64,000 nucleotides of DNA, taken from the NCBI GenBank assembly GCA_015680685.1, contig MNCI01020885.1, positions 208,980-272,979 of the forward strand, given 5' to 3'. A model generated the notes under the pieces. It ran no database searches, was not told the origin of the DNA, and was given only the letters and a program-made list of their open reading frames with translations. The stretch's first letter is position 1, and the number at the start of each line of letters is the position of its first letter. Positions 20,642 to 32,360 of this stretch are shown here, in pieces. The stretch is from Gnetum montanum. Its lineage: Eukaryota > Streptophyta > Gnetopsida > Gnetales > Gnetaceae. The position numbers and the translations under genes are program-made.

Positions 20642-21663
20642 TGATGAGACGCGGTTCACACAGGCCGTGATATCGTGTACACGATATTGCAGCTGACGCG
20701 ATATCGCATCCCCCGCGATATCGCATACGCAATATCGCGTCCTTCCCTACGATATCGCGTACGTAATATCACAGTCCGCCGTCATGTCTATAAATAAGAG
20801 GTGGCTCTCCCTTGTTTGGGGATCCCAGTTTTAGTGTAACGAAGCTCTGGCAGTTTGATCCCTCCAGAGTTAGAATTTTTCCCGTGTCTACCCGCAGTGT
20901 GGTGAATGTAATTGTACGGTGTCTTTATTCGAGTGTGCCGTACTTGGACATGCACATGACCGACAATAAAGATTGAGATTACTTCATCATTGCAGCATTC
21001 ACTTAGTTTATTTATTTGTCATTTATTTAATGTTATTTATTGCTTTCATAGCGCGGTGTGAGTACGACTTAACTATGAGCATCTACGGGTGTGTACGGCT
21101 AGTTAAGGAATTGGTTGGTCATCGTGATTACTTTCTCACCCTTAAACTTGTAGAAGCGGAACAAGTACGACTTGCTTACAAGCATTTAAGTGTGATTTCT
21201 TGGTAGCCCAGTGTTGTAGCTAGGGGAATCTATGCTTGGTAACCCAATGGCGTATTTGGGGTCTACGCTTGGTAATCCTAGTGGCGTACCTAGGCCTATG
21301 CTTGGTAGTCCCAGTGGCAGTCGTGCACGAGGTCCAAGATGTGTACGGTTGATCAAGGAATCGGTTGCTCGTCGCACTTAGGCTAGATTAGATATTCTTA
21401 CCCTTTTTCTCCTAGCTTAGCTTAGTTAATATTCTTTTCCATTTCCTTCAGGAGTAGCGTTAGAATTAGAACACATCATACACCTCATCTAGACTAAACC
21501 ATACGTGACATATGCAAAACTAGTCTAGGTGGGAAGACAATGAACTGCGACCTAAGGCTAACTATCGAGGTGCCACAACTAGTCCATCTGCGAAGTTCGA
21601 CCGGATCATGCATGCGATGCTCATTTCATATGGTTGAGTGTAGGGGTACCTCGCCACTCATCA
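20642..21663 (+). repeat. Element B 3' LTR
   Basis: Starts TGATGAGACGCGG and ends CCACTCATCA, followed by GCACA. Same palindromes (for example ATATCGTGTACACGATAT near 20669-20686), TATA box and AATAAAGAT block as the 5' LTR. Confidence 0.92.
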
Positions 21664-21668
21664 GCACA
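21664..21668. other. Target-site duplication (right) of element B
   Basis: GCACA, a perfect match to 13091-13095. Confidence 0.85.
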
Positions 21669-21695
21669 CTAAGTTTTATTTTTTCTAATCCTAGA

Positions 21696-24260
21696 ATGTC
21701 TTCTTCTTCTCACAGGAGTGATTCTCAATCTAATTTTGAGTGAACATCCACTTGACAAAGAATTGAACAAATAGATCAACAAGTGCCCCACCAATATAGG
21801 GTGGTATATGCTCATCCCAATGAGTATGTGCCCAAATTTACCTTCATCTTACACCAAGATGAATAGATGTGGTGGTAGGACCTAGAGGAAAACATTGTGT
21901 TGTCTCCTAATCAATCCATTCCTATGATGCTCTAATGCACTCTTATGAGGTTGGACCTATAGGGACTTCATTCTAAATATGTTGTGTAGGATAGTGATGC
22001 CATGGAGTACCAACCCACAGATGCACAACATAAAAGGGATCAATAGCAAGAGAAGAATTTTGAAAGTGCAAAGGAAAAATGATATGATGGCTCCTCATTC
22101 CTGCTATATAAAAGAGATAGTAAGGGCTTCTTCTCTGAGGGCTCTTCATTCAATGATACTTCTCTCTTTGACTTTGGCCAAGAAGACCAAAACTAGAACC
22201 TATAGCTTACTATCCACAATCTTGGCTCTAGTAAGAATGGATCCCATGATCAAAAGGGATCCAAGAAGGAGGATCATGATAGGGATGAGGATAAGCATCA
22301 CAATTGTGATTGTGGGCATGACCACCAAAGAGGGAATAGTAGGCACCATGGTAATGCTAGTCCTCCTTTTCACCTACATCACCATCTTCTTCCTCTTCTA
22401 GCTCTGAATGCAACTACAAAGGATTTAATCATGAGGGAGGTGATCAATGGGACTGAAGTGATCATAGGGCCCATTGGGCAAGTCAAGAGTAGGGGCATAG
22501 GCATTCAAGGGAGGCCCATCATAACAAAAGAAGGGGTAGAAAAGGACATCATAGGCATCATGGCCATCATAGAGGCCACAGTAATGATGAGTCTTTTCTT
22601 GTCATTCAAATCATATTGAACATTACAGAGGTGGTGAGAATTCCTACAAGGCATGTAGAGGATAGTCAAATCAAGAGGCTAAACGTGAACAATATCTTCA
22701 AGTTTAAAGAGGAATATAACTCAAATCTCTAGAACCATCTTTAGGACTTTCATGGTGCATGGGCCTTGCCAAATGTGCAGAATGACTGGCAAAAGCTTAA
22801 GCTATTCCCAAGGATACTAATTAAGGAAGTAGAGAGTTGGTACTGATCCCTAGAATTGAAATCCATCAGATAGTGGAGTATAATGCTCAAAATATTCAAG
22901 GACAAATATTAGATGTACTCCTAAGTGTCCAACTTGAGGAGGTAGATCCAAAGATGGAAATAAGGGATGCACGAATCCTTAGATGTAGCCATGGGCCAAC
23001 ACTATTTTCTATTGCACAAATGTCCTAGCCATGATTATTCTCAACAGGAATAAGTTTGCCATATCATAGATGGGCTTCAATTAGAAACAAGGAGAACTCT
23101 TGGAGTCTATGCCCAAGGGAAATTGTTAGAACTAAGGGCCCATCAAATTCAAAGGTTGATTGAGTAGGTAGCAAAGGAAGAAAGTGAGTTAAGAAAATAA
23201 AAAAGCACAGAATAATATAATAGGGATCCTTCCATCAAAAAGAGGGAGGTTCACTTTTGTAATAGTGAGGAGGAGTCACCACTTAATGAGGTGGTGAACA
23301 AAAAGACCTTGTTAATCCAAAAATCTATGTTTGAAATGTTAGCTAAGGTAGATAAAATGTGGGATTTATTGGATGAAAAATTCCAAACTTCTTTAAAAAT
23401 TATAGAAGAATCAAGTGTAGTAGTGATCATGATCGCAAGAGGTGGAGAGAAGTTGAATGTGCCTACCAAAGGGGTAAGGGCAAAGCTGTTGTAGTAGAAA
23501 AAGTTATGGAGATAAAAGTAGATGATGATGATGGATGTAACATATGCCAATAGCAACATCTTAAAGGATGTTTCCCTATTATGTCACACTTGTAGGAGTC
23601 TAGGGTGTATGCTTTGAATCCTAGACTAGAAAGAAGGCAAGCACCTAGAAGATTGCCTTATCCTTAAGGTAATACTAGGTAGTTCCACCAACAACAAACC
23701 TCCTATCCTAGTGGAGGTCCACCACAACCATATGAGCAATACCAGTAGTGGCAACACCAATAGTCATGGGGGATGCCACCACCAAGGCAGCAATACCCTT
23801 ACCAACAACTAGATCCATATGGGTACTATGTTTAGCAACCCATTTCTCCACATGACTCTTCTAGTCATGCCACCTTCCAACATCAATAATATCCTCCAGA
23901 GTATTACAAAACTCATTATCCATCTACTAGAAGAAAACCCCATATATCCATATCATCCTCCTCATGCTTCTGTATATGTCCCTCCACTCTCAAGCTAGTT
24001 ATTTCCTACTTTATTAATCCAAAGAGAAATTCTGCATCAGTCACAACAACATAATGCAAGGAGTTCTGTTAACTTATAGTTAGCTCCTCAACCAAGGGGT
24101 TTAGAAACTAGACCATGAAGAAGATCTTTCTTTCAAAATAACAGCCCAACTAAAACCTCACATATACTTGCAACTAGAAACCATACTTCTCCACCTTCCT
24201 CTACATCTAATTCATTCGAGTCCCCTTCAAACCAAACACCTCCCAAAGTGCATACTATCA
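21696..24260 (+). pseudogene. Gag of element A
   Basis: Starts MSSSSHRSDSQSNFE at 21696, resembling the Ser-rich start of C's gag. A His, Asp and Arg-rich stretch follows (about 22250-22560), then the gag core (about 22670-23200) with HESLDVAMGQHYFLLHKCP, IIDGLQLETRRTLGVYAQG and LRAHQIQRLIE, matching B's core segment by segment. A zinc-knuckle remnant, CNIC and HLKGCFPI, lies at about 23540-23580 with a stop inside. A Pro, Gln, Tyr-rich tail (23650-23990) matches the tail of B's gag. Many nonsense codons and several frame changes. The gap between the first exon-like piece and the primer site is caused by element B. Confidence 0.72.
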
Positions 24261-24334
24261 TGTTAACCCATGCAGTAACTGATTAGATAAAGGTTGACCA
24301 CATTTCTAGGAAACTCTTTGATCCTACAAGTCCT

Positions 24335-24690
24335 CTTATTTACCTTTAAATCATTAAGAATGAGCCTTGCAAAGCTCTTATGGATTCAAGTTCTAGTGCT
24401 AATCTAATTTTTCATGGGATGTATAAATCCTTGAACTTGCCTCCACTCAAGAAGAGAAACAATCATCTCAAGTTGGCTGATCAATCCATCATTGTTCCCC
24501 TGGGACTAGTGGAGGACATTGTGACCACCATTTGTAGGTGGTCCTACCTAGTTGATTTCCTAGTGATCTGAGTGAACAATTGCAAGGGGGACTTCCCAAT
24601 CATCATGGGAAGGAGTTGGTTGAGCACTATTGGTGCACAATTTGGGATTCAAGATCTTTCCTTAGAAATCTCTAAATAAAATGCATTTGG
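24335..24690 (+). pseudogene. Aspartic protease of element A
   Basis: Retropepsin-like protease that would cut the Gag-Pol polyprotein. The plus strand reads CKALMDSSSSANLIFHGMYK near 24370, where the usual catalytic DSGSS has become DSSSS, and ends with FPIIMGRSWLSTIGAQFG at about 24600-24650, the ILGRPWL-type flap-distal motif of plant gypsy proteases. One TGA lies between the two blocks, at about 24569. It sits between gag and RT, as in gypsy elements. Confidence 0.8.
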
Positions 24691-25249
24691 AAAGATCAAC
24701 AAGAAGAAAGTTCCATCCATCATGTATAGTGACACATGGTGCAACTGTGTGCAGAAACTATGGATTGTTAACATTGTATCTATTAAGGCATGTAGTTAGT
24801 ATGCTAATATATCTAAAATTCAAAAGTTCTTGTACACAATAGCCACAAATTAGGAGGGAACCCAATGGTTGATAGCTAATCTTGGAAGCAACACACTTTG
24901 CATGGAAGTTGCTAAGAGCCTAACATGTGCTTACATGGAAGGCATGAATGAATGGGAGCAAGTCCATCACCAACTCTTCATTGTCAAAATTGATGATACT
25001 AATTGGGAAGATTTGGAAATTCCTAAAAATTTTAAACAAGAGCACCTTAAGTTAAAAATTCTACTTTCTAGCATGAAATATGCATTTCTGAAAAATGGAT
25101 AGCTGGTAATAATCAATGCAAATCTTACTCTTGATCAAAAGGAGATGTTGCTAAAAGTGGTCAATAGATGGTCAATAGCCTTTTCTTGGTCAAATCCAAA
25201 ACTTATACGGATTGATCCTAGGATATGCTAGCATCATGTCTACACTGAT

Positions 25250-25945
25250 CTAGTCATGCAACCAAGGAGACAACTGCAACAGTGGTTGAATCTCAAATTG
25301 AAGTAGTTCATCAAAGAGGAAATCAAACAACTCATCAAGGTAGGGTTTATCTATTCCATTGTAGAGAGTGAGTGGGTTAGCCCACTCATGATTATGTCAA
25401 AGAAAGGTAATAAGTGGTAGGTCTACATTGACTTTTGACTCTTGAATATGCTAACTTTCAAAGATCACTTTTTATTGTCATTTTTGGATCAAATGTTGGA
25501 CATCATTTCTAGGTAATGTTATTATAGTTTTCTGGATGGTTATAGTAGCTATAACCAAATCTAGATCATGCTAGAGGATTAGGTGAAAATAACATTCACA
25601 AGTCCATGGGAAACTTTTGCATATTGAAAGATGCCTTTCAGCCTATGTAATGCCCCTATCACATTTCAACACTTAGTCTTAAGTATTTTTCTATAATAGA
25701 TCAATAGTAAGATGGAAGCCTTCATGGATGACTTATCCACCTATGGGGCTACATTTGAGCAAGCCCCAGATCATCTTGAATAAGTTCTCAAAAGATGTGT
25801 GGAGACCAATCTTCGACTCAATTTATACAAGAGCCATCTGATGGTCTATGAGGGCATTGTGTTGGGGCACAAAATTTCACAAGCAATAATTAAGGTTGAC
25901 CCTAAAAAGATTAGGGTCATCCAAGGAATTACCTGTCAACCAGAA
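25250..25945 (+). pseudogene. Reverse transcriptase of element A
   Basis: Gypsy-type RT. Recognisable blocks in order are IKEEIKQLIKVGFIY, SEWVSPLMIMSKKGNKW, VYIDF, FLDGYSSYNQI, FTSPWETFAY, MPFSLCNAPITFQ, then MEAFMDDLSTYG with the catalytic aspartates at about 25728-25733, and ETNLRLNLYKSHLMV. The order and spacing are those of plant Ty3/gypsy RT. At least seven stops break it. Upstream, 24700-25250 is the weakly conserved protease-RT linker. Confidence 0.85.
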
Positions 25946-26019
25946 ACTATATAAGATGTCTGATCATTCTTTAGATACATGGGTTACTATTGAATACTCA
26001 TTGAGAATTTATCTAAGAT

Positions 26020-26520
26020 CACAAAACCATTGGTCAAGCTAATAAAGAAAGATACTCCATTTGTTTGGACCAAGGAATGTGAAAATGCATTCCAACAGTT
26101 GAAGGAGAAACTCATAGAAACTCCGATTCTACAAGCACAAGACTAATCTAGACCATTTCATGTTATGACAGATGCATGAAATTATGCCTTGGGGGTTATG
26201 CTTACATAGTTGGATGACAAGAAATATCTATATTACATCCACTATGCAATTTGAAGCATTGTGGATGCACAGCTAAACTACACCACCATAGAAAAAAATT
26301 GATGGAAGTGGTGTTTTCTCTAAAGAAGTTCAAGCACTATGTACTTAGGTACAAAGTGTTTGTGCACATGGACCATAATGACATGCACTTCTTTATGGAT
26401 AAGCCAATGGTGAGTCTTCATGTCATACAATAGCTGGTGATCTTATTGAAATTCGATGTTATCATAGTAGATTGAAAGAGAACTAAGAATGTTGTCACTG
26501 ACGACTTATCTTGATTGTAA
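26020..26520 (+). pseudogene. RNase H of element A
   Basis: Gypsy-type RNase H following RT. It has ITKPLVKLIKKDTPFVW and CENAFQQLKEKLIETPIL at the RT connection, then FHVMTDA (first catalytic aspartate) at about 26157, YALGVML, LNYTTIEKN-type block and later LTTYLDCN. Stops and frameshifts interrupt it. No second RNase H domain is seen here, unlike in element E. Confidence 0.75.
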
Positions 26521-26779
26521 TTAGATAATAAAGAGGAGGAAAGCCCACTGTCTAACTAATTTCTTGATGAACTCCTCTTTGCAGTGGCTATAACTAAACA
26601 ATTTTCCACTGAGCCTAAATGGTATGACGGCATTCTCACCTATCTTCTCACTCAAGATATGCCGCAAGTGTTGGCCCATCAAAACAAACAATAGTCTTTC
26701 ACCAAGTAAAATGCTTCATGGAGATCAACGAGAACCTCTACAAGGTTTGTGTTAATGGCCTAATTTATTAGTCTATCCT

Positions 26780-26945
26780 TGATGCTAATCAATTGTGCAT
26801 TTTCTAGGATGCTCACGAGGGTCCTTATGGAGGCCACTATGCTGAGAAATGCATGACCATTAAAATCCTAATGGTAGGGTATTACTAGCGAACACTTTTC
26901 AGGAATGCTCACCAATTTAGTATAAGGAAGCCAGTGTTTGCAACA
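26780..26945 (+). pseudogene. Integrase stub of element A (catalytic core deleted)
   Basis: The plus strand reads DAHEGPYGGHYAEKCMTIKI and then FRNAHQF, the HHCC zinc-binding start of a gypsy integrase. Reading stops being integrase-like at about 26930, after which a different frame (VFATPPWMNNHAQSLGF) leads into noncoding DNA. The core that should carry the D, D and E residues, some 250 residues, is absent. Element A could not integrate on its own. Confidence 0.75.
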
Positions 26946-26989
26946 CCTCCTTGGATGAACAACCATGCTCAATCTTTGGGATTTCCTTC

Positions 26990-28961
26990 TTTCAACTTAG
27001 TCATGGGGGAGATGACCATCCATGTTAATCATATAAGTGGCTCCTCAGTTTTTTATAGTTTTCATATATTTTTTTTACACCTTGTTATTTTTACAACTTT
27101 TTGTTTTACACCTTCTTTATCTTACACCTTTTTGTTTTTACTTTATTAATTTTTTCCAATATTTTTTTTACAACATCGTTAGTACATTTTTTTTCTTGAA
27201 TATTTTATAATTTCTTGTATAATTTTCTTTATTTTGGTGTGATTTTCTTATTGTGTTCTAATAATAACATGCCTTATTACCAACTAGGTATAGTGTTGTT
27301 TGTTTGATGTGGGCATGTGCTATCTAGTTATTTGATTTTTGGTGTCTAGATTCTAGCTTTTAATTTTGTTACTGATAACTCAAACATGGTTTCTTTTTCA
27401 TGAAATAGAAAGTGAGTCCACATCATCCATCCATCCACAAAGTTTATGGTGTTCTTGTTCTGGAAGTGTGAGGTCCCTTTTCATTAATAAAACTTTGAAA
27501 AACTTGTGACCTTGGTAGTTTCCAAACTTGGAAAGGATTCAAAGGTTTGAATAGGGTGTGACTTCAAGGGGATTCAATACACTTTCTACCTTTTCTACTT
27601 ACTTGGGTGCATGGGTGTTTTCATGGATTTCTTAACATTCTGTGTTGACTAATAACAGGAAGTTGAATAAGTCTTTTCATGGTGTAGTTCTCATTCAAAA
27701 AAATGATGAGAATTAAAAGTACACCTTTTAAACAAAATAAATGGGTTATAAGCATTGCTTATGAGACTAGAAAGACATGTTACCCATGACTGAAGGTCCC
27801 CTCTAACTAAGGTCCTTTCTCACTTTCTGCTTCGCTTTTCTTCTTAAATAAGAAACAATGGTTGTTTTGTGTGAGCACTCTTGTGTCTCAAGGGGGTGGA
27901 TAGATCTTAGAGTGGTGATGCAAAGTCACTGAACATGGTTGGTTTTGGTCTAGACTAAGGATGGATTTTATTAGGTCATTTAACCACAAAATTCACAAGG
28001 GACTTCATGTGACCTTAATCTAGAACTCCATTCCACTTTCTCTCTCTCATCCATCTATGCTTTCCATGCCTTACCTCATTGCCAATGTTCATGTCCTTGT
28101 TCAATGTCTTGGTTTGATGTGTCAAAATTCCTAGGTAGTTTCTTCTAGGTTTTTGTACTTTACTTTGTGTAACCATTAATCACCCATAGGACCCATAGAC
28201 TCCTTGGTTTGAGGATATGCAATGGCAACAAAAGACATGTGCCTACTTTGGGAAGGATCCACTTGCATACCTTTTGGTTGGGTTAGTTAAGTTCTTTATC
28301 CTTAGGCATTCTCACAATCAAATCCTTTTGCATGTCACATCAATGAAATCCAATTGTGTGCATCTTCACAATGTTTTTTAGTGAAATCCTCTTTTTTTTC
28401 TTGTGAATTCTTTAATTCTCTTTAAGCATTTCATCACATTTAGGCTTTTCAGAATTTAATAATCGATCTCTTATCCATTTCACCCTAATTTTTTAGTACT
28501 CCTAGTAATGCTATTAAAAGAACTAATTCACCATAATCACAACCTAGCCAAGTATAACTACCAATGAGACAAGGTACCTAAAAGCTATAAGTTATACATT
28601 GCACACTAATCCATGATTTTGTTGTGATTGTAATGGAAATTATGGATTGGAGGTAGGACTATCTTCACCAAGAAATCAACAACAATACCATGCGATGAGG
28701 CCCCTTCATGATCATTAAATCTTCTTCCTTGTTCTTCAATTGCTAAAGGAGTTGGATGTTATTTTTGGCTAGGGTGTTCAATTCTATTGTCATGAACATC
28801 CAATTTTATAAAAAAATTATAAATCCATATACTGGGGCACTTAGAATTTTTCTATTCTATCTAAGTCAGTTTGCATGTCAGTCAATAATCCTATGCCTTC
28901 CTAATATTTTGTAAGGGACTTATTTCTCTTTTCTTTCACTCAAGAACAAGTTTTCATTCAG
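26990..28961 (+). other. 3' noncoding region of element A
   Basis: T-rich segment at 27060-27250, then the module shared with B and C at about 27405-27800 (CATCCATCCATCC, GGGTGTGACTTCAAGGGG, AAGACATG-TTACCCATG) and, at about 28210-28280, a CCTACTTTGGGAAGGATCC block also found in C (56010) and D (61165). No gene. ORF2, present in B and D, is missing here. Confidence 0.65.
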
Positions 28962-28972
28962 TCGTGGGGGTA
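28962..28972 (+). other. Polypurine tract of element A
   Basis: TCGTGGGGGTA directly before the 3' LTR, one base different from B's. Confidence 0.75.
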
Positions 28973-29822
28973 TGATGAACTATATTTTGTCTAGCTCTAA
29001 TATTGGGGCCTAAGAAGCAATGTCAAATATATGATATTGTGGGATGTGTGTTGACCTATAAATATAACACTTGGGTGCACAGTTTAGGGATTCTTTTGCT
29101 AATAGAATAGTAGAGATCTTGTAGTTTTTTTCTTCCCCAGAGTTAGAATATTTTCCCAAGTGCCCGTAGTAGGAGTTACTAAGTGTCTAGATCTTTATTC
29201 AAACACTATTGTACTTGAGCACAGAAGTGTGTGTGGTAATAAAGATGATCTTTTTGATAAACCTTGCAACACTTTGGCTAGATTAAATATTTTATTTATG
29301 TATTTAATGGTTTCTGTAATTTTATTTAATGTTTTCAAGTAATTAAGCTAAATTAAGCTAAGTTAAGTTAGCTAGGCTAAATAGTAATTAATTAAACACA
29401 TAAGTATGACCACTTCGAGTATGCACGTGATGCTTAGTAATCCTAGCAATGCTTAATGTTTGGTAACCCAGCAACATTATACGTGTTTAGGATGTGTATG
29501 GAAAGTGGGATGAGATATTTATATTAGGATTAGTTAGAGATTAATTAGTTAGATTAAATTAGCCATTAAAATTATTTCATTTCTTTATTTTAAGCACTAA
29601 GAATGTAAAACATAAAAAATGATAAAAATCAGATGCCTCAGTTGCACTTAACCAGGCCCTTGCATTTCACAAGTGTAACTAAGAAGACAACAATTATAAT
29701 AATTAGATTTCACTTCCTATAACCAATGTACTTGAAGACTTAAGGTCTACAAAATTCGAATAGATCATGCATGAATGCTTGTGATTCATATGGTTGAGCG
29801 TAGGGGTATTCACTGCTCATCA
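28973..29822 (+). repeat. Element A 3' LTR
   Basis: Starts TGATGAACTATATTTTG, ends CTGCTCATCA and is followed by TATGG. It contains the TATA box near 29056. Confidence 0.88.
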
Positions 29823-29836
29823 TATGGGATAGTTAT
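29823..29836. other. Fourteen bases between elements A and E
   Basis: TATGGGATAGTTAT. The first five are A's right target duplication and the last five (GTTAT) match ATTAT after E's other LTR in four of five bases. Confidence 0.6.
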
Positions 29837-31028
29837 TGCAACTGGAAAAAGTGATCGCTAGAGCAAGTAATGGATCCGATGTAGTAGTTCTTAACCTTGA
29901 ATCCCTAGGGCCTCCAAAAAAATTAGGATTTGAGATGCCTTGGCTGATTTAGCAAATCAATCAAGGACTTACGAAATGCAAAATAGGATAATAAAAACTA
30001 ATAACAGACTTGAGTAATGCACAGAAAATAAACAAATATATTTTGTACACAAAACCTAGAATTTAAAACTTTATTGAGAAAAAATAAAGAATGAGTTAGA
30101 GAAATGTGTATAAATGGTGCCTGAGTGAGTATCAAGGGTTCCAATTTGGATAGGGATTTAGGGTTTGTTGAAGTCAATGCAATCAACTCTAGGAGCTAGA
30201 TGTCCTACCACTCTTGATGCTATCAAACCTCTAGTGTTGTTGCTCCATATCTACAATGTTGGCTATGGTGGAGGTTGAGATGTATGAAGAATCCAAGCTA
30301 TCCAAGTGCTCTACATTGGGAGTTGGAAATCCCATGAGTGTAGCATGGAGCTTGAAACTTCACAAATCCCAAATAAGGTCACAAAGTCATAGGGTTTTAA
30401 TGTTGGGTTCAAGAGAATACAAGTTTGAAAACTTGCAAGAACTCTTGAGTGCTTGAAAATGCCCAAGCAAAAAATTGTGAATGAATTGCTAAATTGTGTA
30501 AAAATTATTTAACCAATGCCAATAGTATAGGATGGAAAAATTTTGAAACCTTGAGAAAAAATGTCAAACCATGTCAAAAAGTTGTTGAACTTTTAGATGG
30601 TATATAAGGCTATTTTTTATAGGTTTTAGGCCATGAATGGTGCTGCAAAATTATTGTAATTTGGCTACATAATGGTTGCAAATTGGCTGCCAAATTGCTG
30701 CAAATTTCTATCTCATACAAGTGAGATGGGTGTCCAAGTTTGAAAGGTTTCTATATATGGTAAGTGCCTTCCCCCATGGTCATTCCATTTACCATAAATA
30801 GTAATAGGGCTACAGTTTCTATGCTGGAGATGAATCTTCCATGTTGAGCTTTTTTCCATCCTTGCTAGAGTGGTTGATCAATGTTGAAGTGCATGGAGTG
30901 ATGAAATCTGGTTCTTTTGGCTTCCACACTAGGGCCATGCAGTTTCCATGTTGAGGGGGAAAATTTCCAAGTTGAAGAAAAAATCCCCACTCCTCCATGT
31001 TGGGGATAGGTGAGATTTACCTCCTATA
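29837..31028 (-). repeat. Element E 3' LTR
   Basis: Aligns with 49894-51106 from TGCAACTGGAAAAAG through ATGGATC, CAACTAGGAA-like and AAACTTTATTGAGAAA blocks to AGGTGAGATTTAC. The right edge (terminal CA changed to TA) is approximate to within about 20 bases. Confidence 0.8.
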
Positions 31029-31590
31029 AGTGTTTCCAATGTAGAAAAATGTATACCCCCCACAAAACCCCTCTAATTTTAACCCTCCAAGCCCAAATAT
31101 AGATACTAGGTTACTTGTTTCTCTTGGGAAATGAGGGTTTGAGCACTTATGAGGAAATTTTTAGTCCCAAAAGCATCGGATATGTGAGATTGCCCTTCAT
31201 GGATCATAATCTTCACATTTACAATGAAGTTTTGGCTCAAGTTTCATGGGGTGAAAGCTACATGATGAAAATTGGCTATTGGTGTTTTAATGGCCTCTCT
31301 TTGTTGGTGTCTAGAGGATTGACCCAAGAGGCACCGACAAAGAATACAAAACACTAGTGCATATTATAACACTAAAATGTATACAAGCCATATGAGATGA
31401 TAAAATCAAGCTATCCAAGTCACTGAAGCTGCTAGTTTAAGGTTGTGGTAGGCCATGATACTAGTTTAATGCCTTGGCAGGCCATTGAAAGTAGGCCTAC
31501 TTGTCAATGATCATCGACTATATGTAGTATGGCTTTAGACATGAATGATTGACTGGATTGGCTAGTTCATTCCCATCCATGTCAACTATT
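31029..31590 (-). other. 3' untranslated region of element E
   Basis: No coding content. Includes a C-rich stretch at 31050-31085 (purine-rich on the minus strand) and a segment at 31285-31360 that also occurs in element J (62910-62985), with shared CTCTTTGTTG and GACCCAAGAGGCA-like blocks. Confidence 0.55.
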
Positions 31591-32360
31591 GTAAACGCAA
31601 TATTCCCATAGGCTCTTGTGACAAGGAAGGACCCTTGTTAGTTGGCTAAGAATTTTTCTATATGCTTACAAATGGCTTTGAGGACTAAGTCACCTTCTTT
31701 GATCTTGTGCATGGTCAAGTTATGATGATTCTACCATTGCTACCTCTCTTGATAGTGTTTGATGTGAGCAAGCACTTGCATACGTTTCTCCTTCACTAAG
31801 TCTAGGGTTGCTATCTACAATTCCTTATTCTACTCATCATTGATGAAGTTAGTCAAGGCTACCTAGAGCAATGGCACTTGCAATTCAAGAGGTAAATAGC
31901 TTTAGAACCATAAACTAGGCTATAAGGGGTTACACTAGTGGCTGTGTGATAGGTCGTTCTATATTCCTATAGTGCATGGACAAGCTCCTCATGCCTTTTA
32001 TGCTTGCTACTGTTAAGCATATTCTTGAGAAAGTTGATGATGGCCTTGTTGTTAGCCTCTACTTGTCCATTGGCTTGATGGTAATAAGGTAATGAGAAAG
32101 AATGCTTAATGCCTAGGTCATGACAACAATATTTTGTTTCTTAACTACTAAATTATGATTCATTATCTGTAACTATTTTCATGGATATGTTAAAACAAGC
32201 TACAACGTTATCTAGGATGAATTTGTAAACTTGCTCAGATGTAGTCCTCCGTAGGGAAATATCCTTAACCCACTTTGTAAAGTATTCAGTTGTAGTGATG
32301 ATGAAGCTATGCCCTGTAAAAGACTTACATGTTATGGGTCTAATGATATCCAACCCCCAT
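31591..32360 (-). pseudogene. Integrase of element E
   Basis: Gypsy integrase core. On the minus strand MDIIRPITCKSFTGHSFI opens it with the first catalytic aspartate, ATEYFTKWV-like ITTTEYFTKWVKDIS follows, then MKIVTDNES with the second aspartate at about 32160, and FSLPYYHQANGQVEANNKAI with the glutamate at about 32040. It continues through EYRTTYHTATSVTPYSLVYG. Stops and at least one frame change occur between blocks. The C-terminal part runs into noncoding DNA near 31600. Confidence 0.82.

Larger units (their letters stand above)
13096..21663 (+). mobile_element. Element B: pol-less Athila-related element with gag and ORF2
   Basis: An 8.6-kb plus-strand element inserted in the leader of A, framed by a perfect GCACA duplication (13091-13095 and 21664-21668). 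It has LTRs of 991 and 1022 bp that look roughly 4 percent different, a tRNA-Asp-type primer site, a gag clearly related to that of A, a 1.5-kb noncoding stretch with an internal promoter-like block, a long second ORF, and a purine tract. I find no protease, RT, RNase H or integrase. There is a 31-N gap at 14589-14619 and one N at 16999, but neither is in a place where a whole pol would fit naturally unless collapsed. Confidence 0.88.
12080..29822 (+). mobile_element. Element A: Athila-like Ty3/gypsy retrotransposon, interrupted by B
   Basis: Plus-strand element of about 9.2 kb once the inserted element B and its duplication are removed. It has LTRs of 879 and 850 bp with TGATGA and TCATCA ends, a tRNA-Asp-type primer site, gag, protease, RT, RNase H and an integrase stub, then 2 kb of noncoding DNA and a purine tract. 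RT before integrase is the gypsy order. The LTRs have diverged much more than those of B, so A is older. The Athila-like label rests on the primer site, LTR style and long 3' noncoding region. Confidence 0.85.

Noticed and set aside
13609-21377. Similar 63-codon minus-strand frames in both LTRs of element B
   Set aside because: LTRs are copies of each other, so shared open frames are expected; the frame lacks motifs and is absent from the LTRs of A and C.
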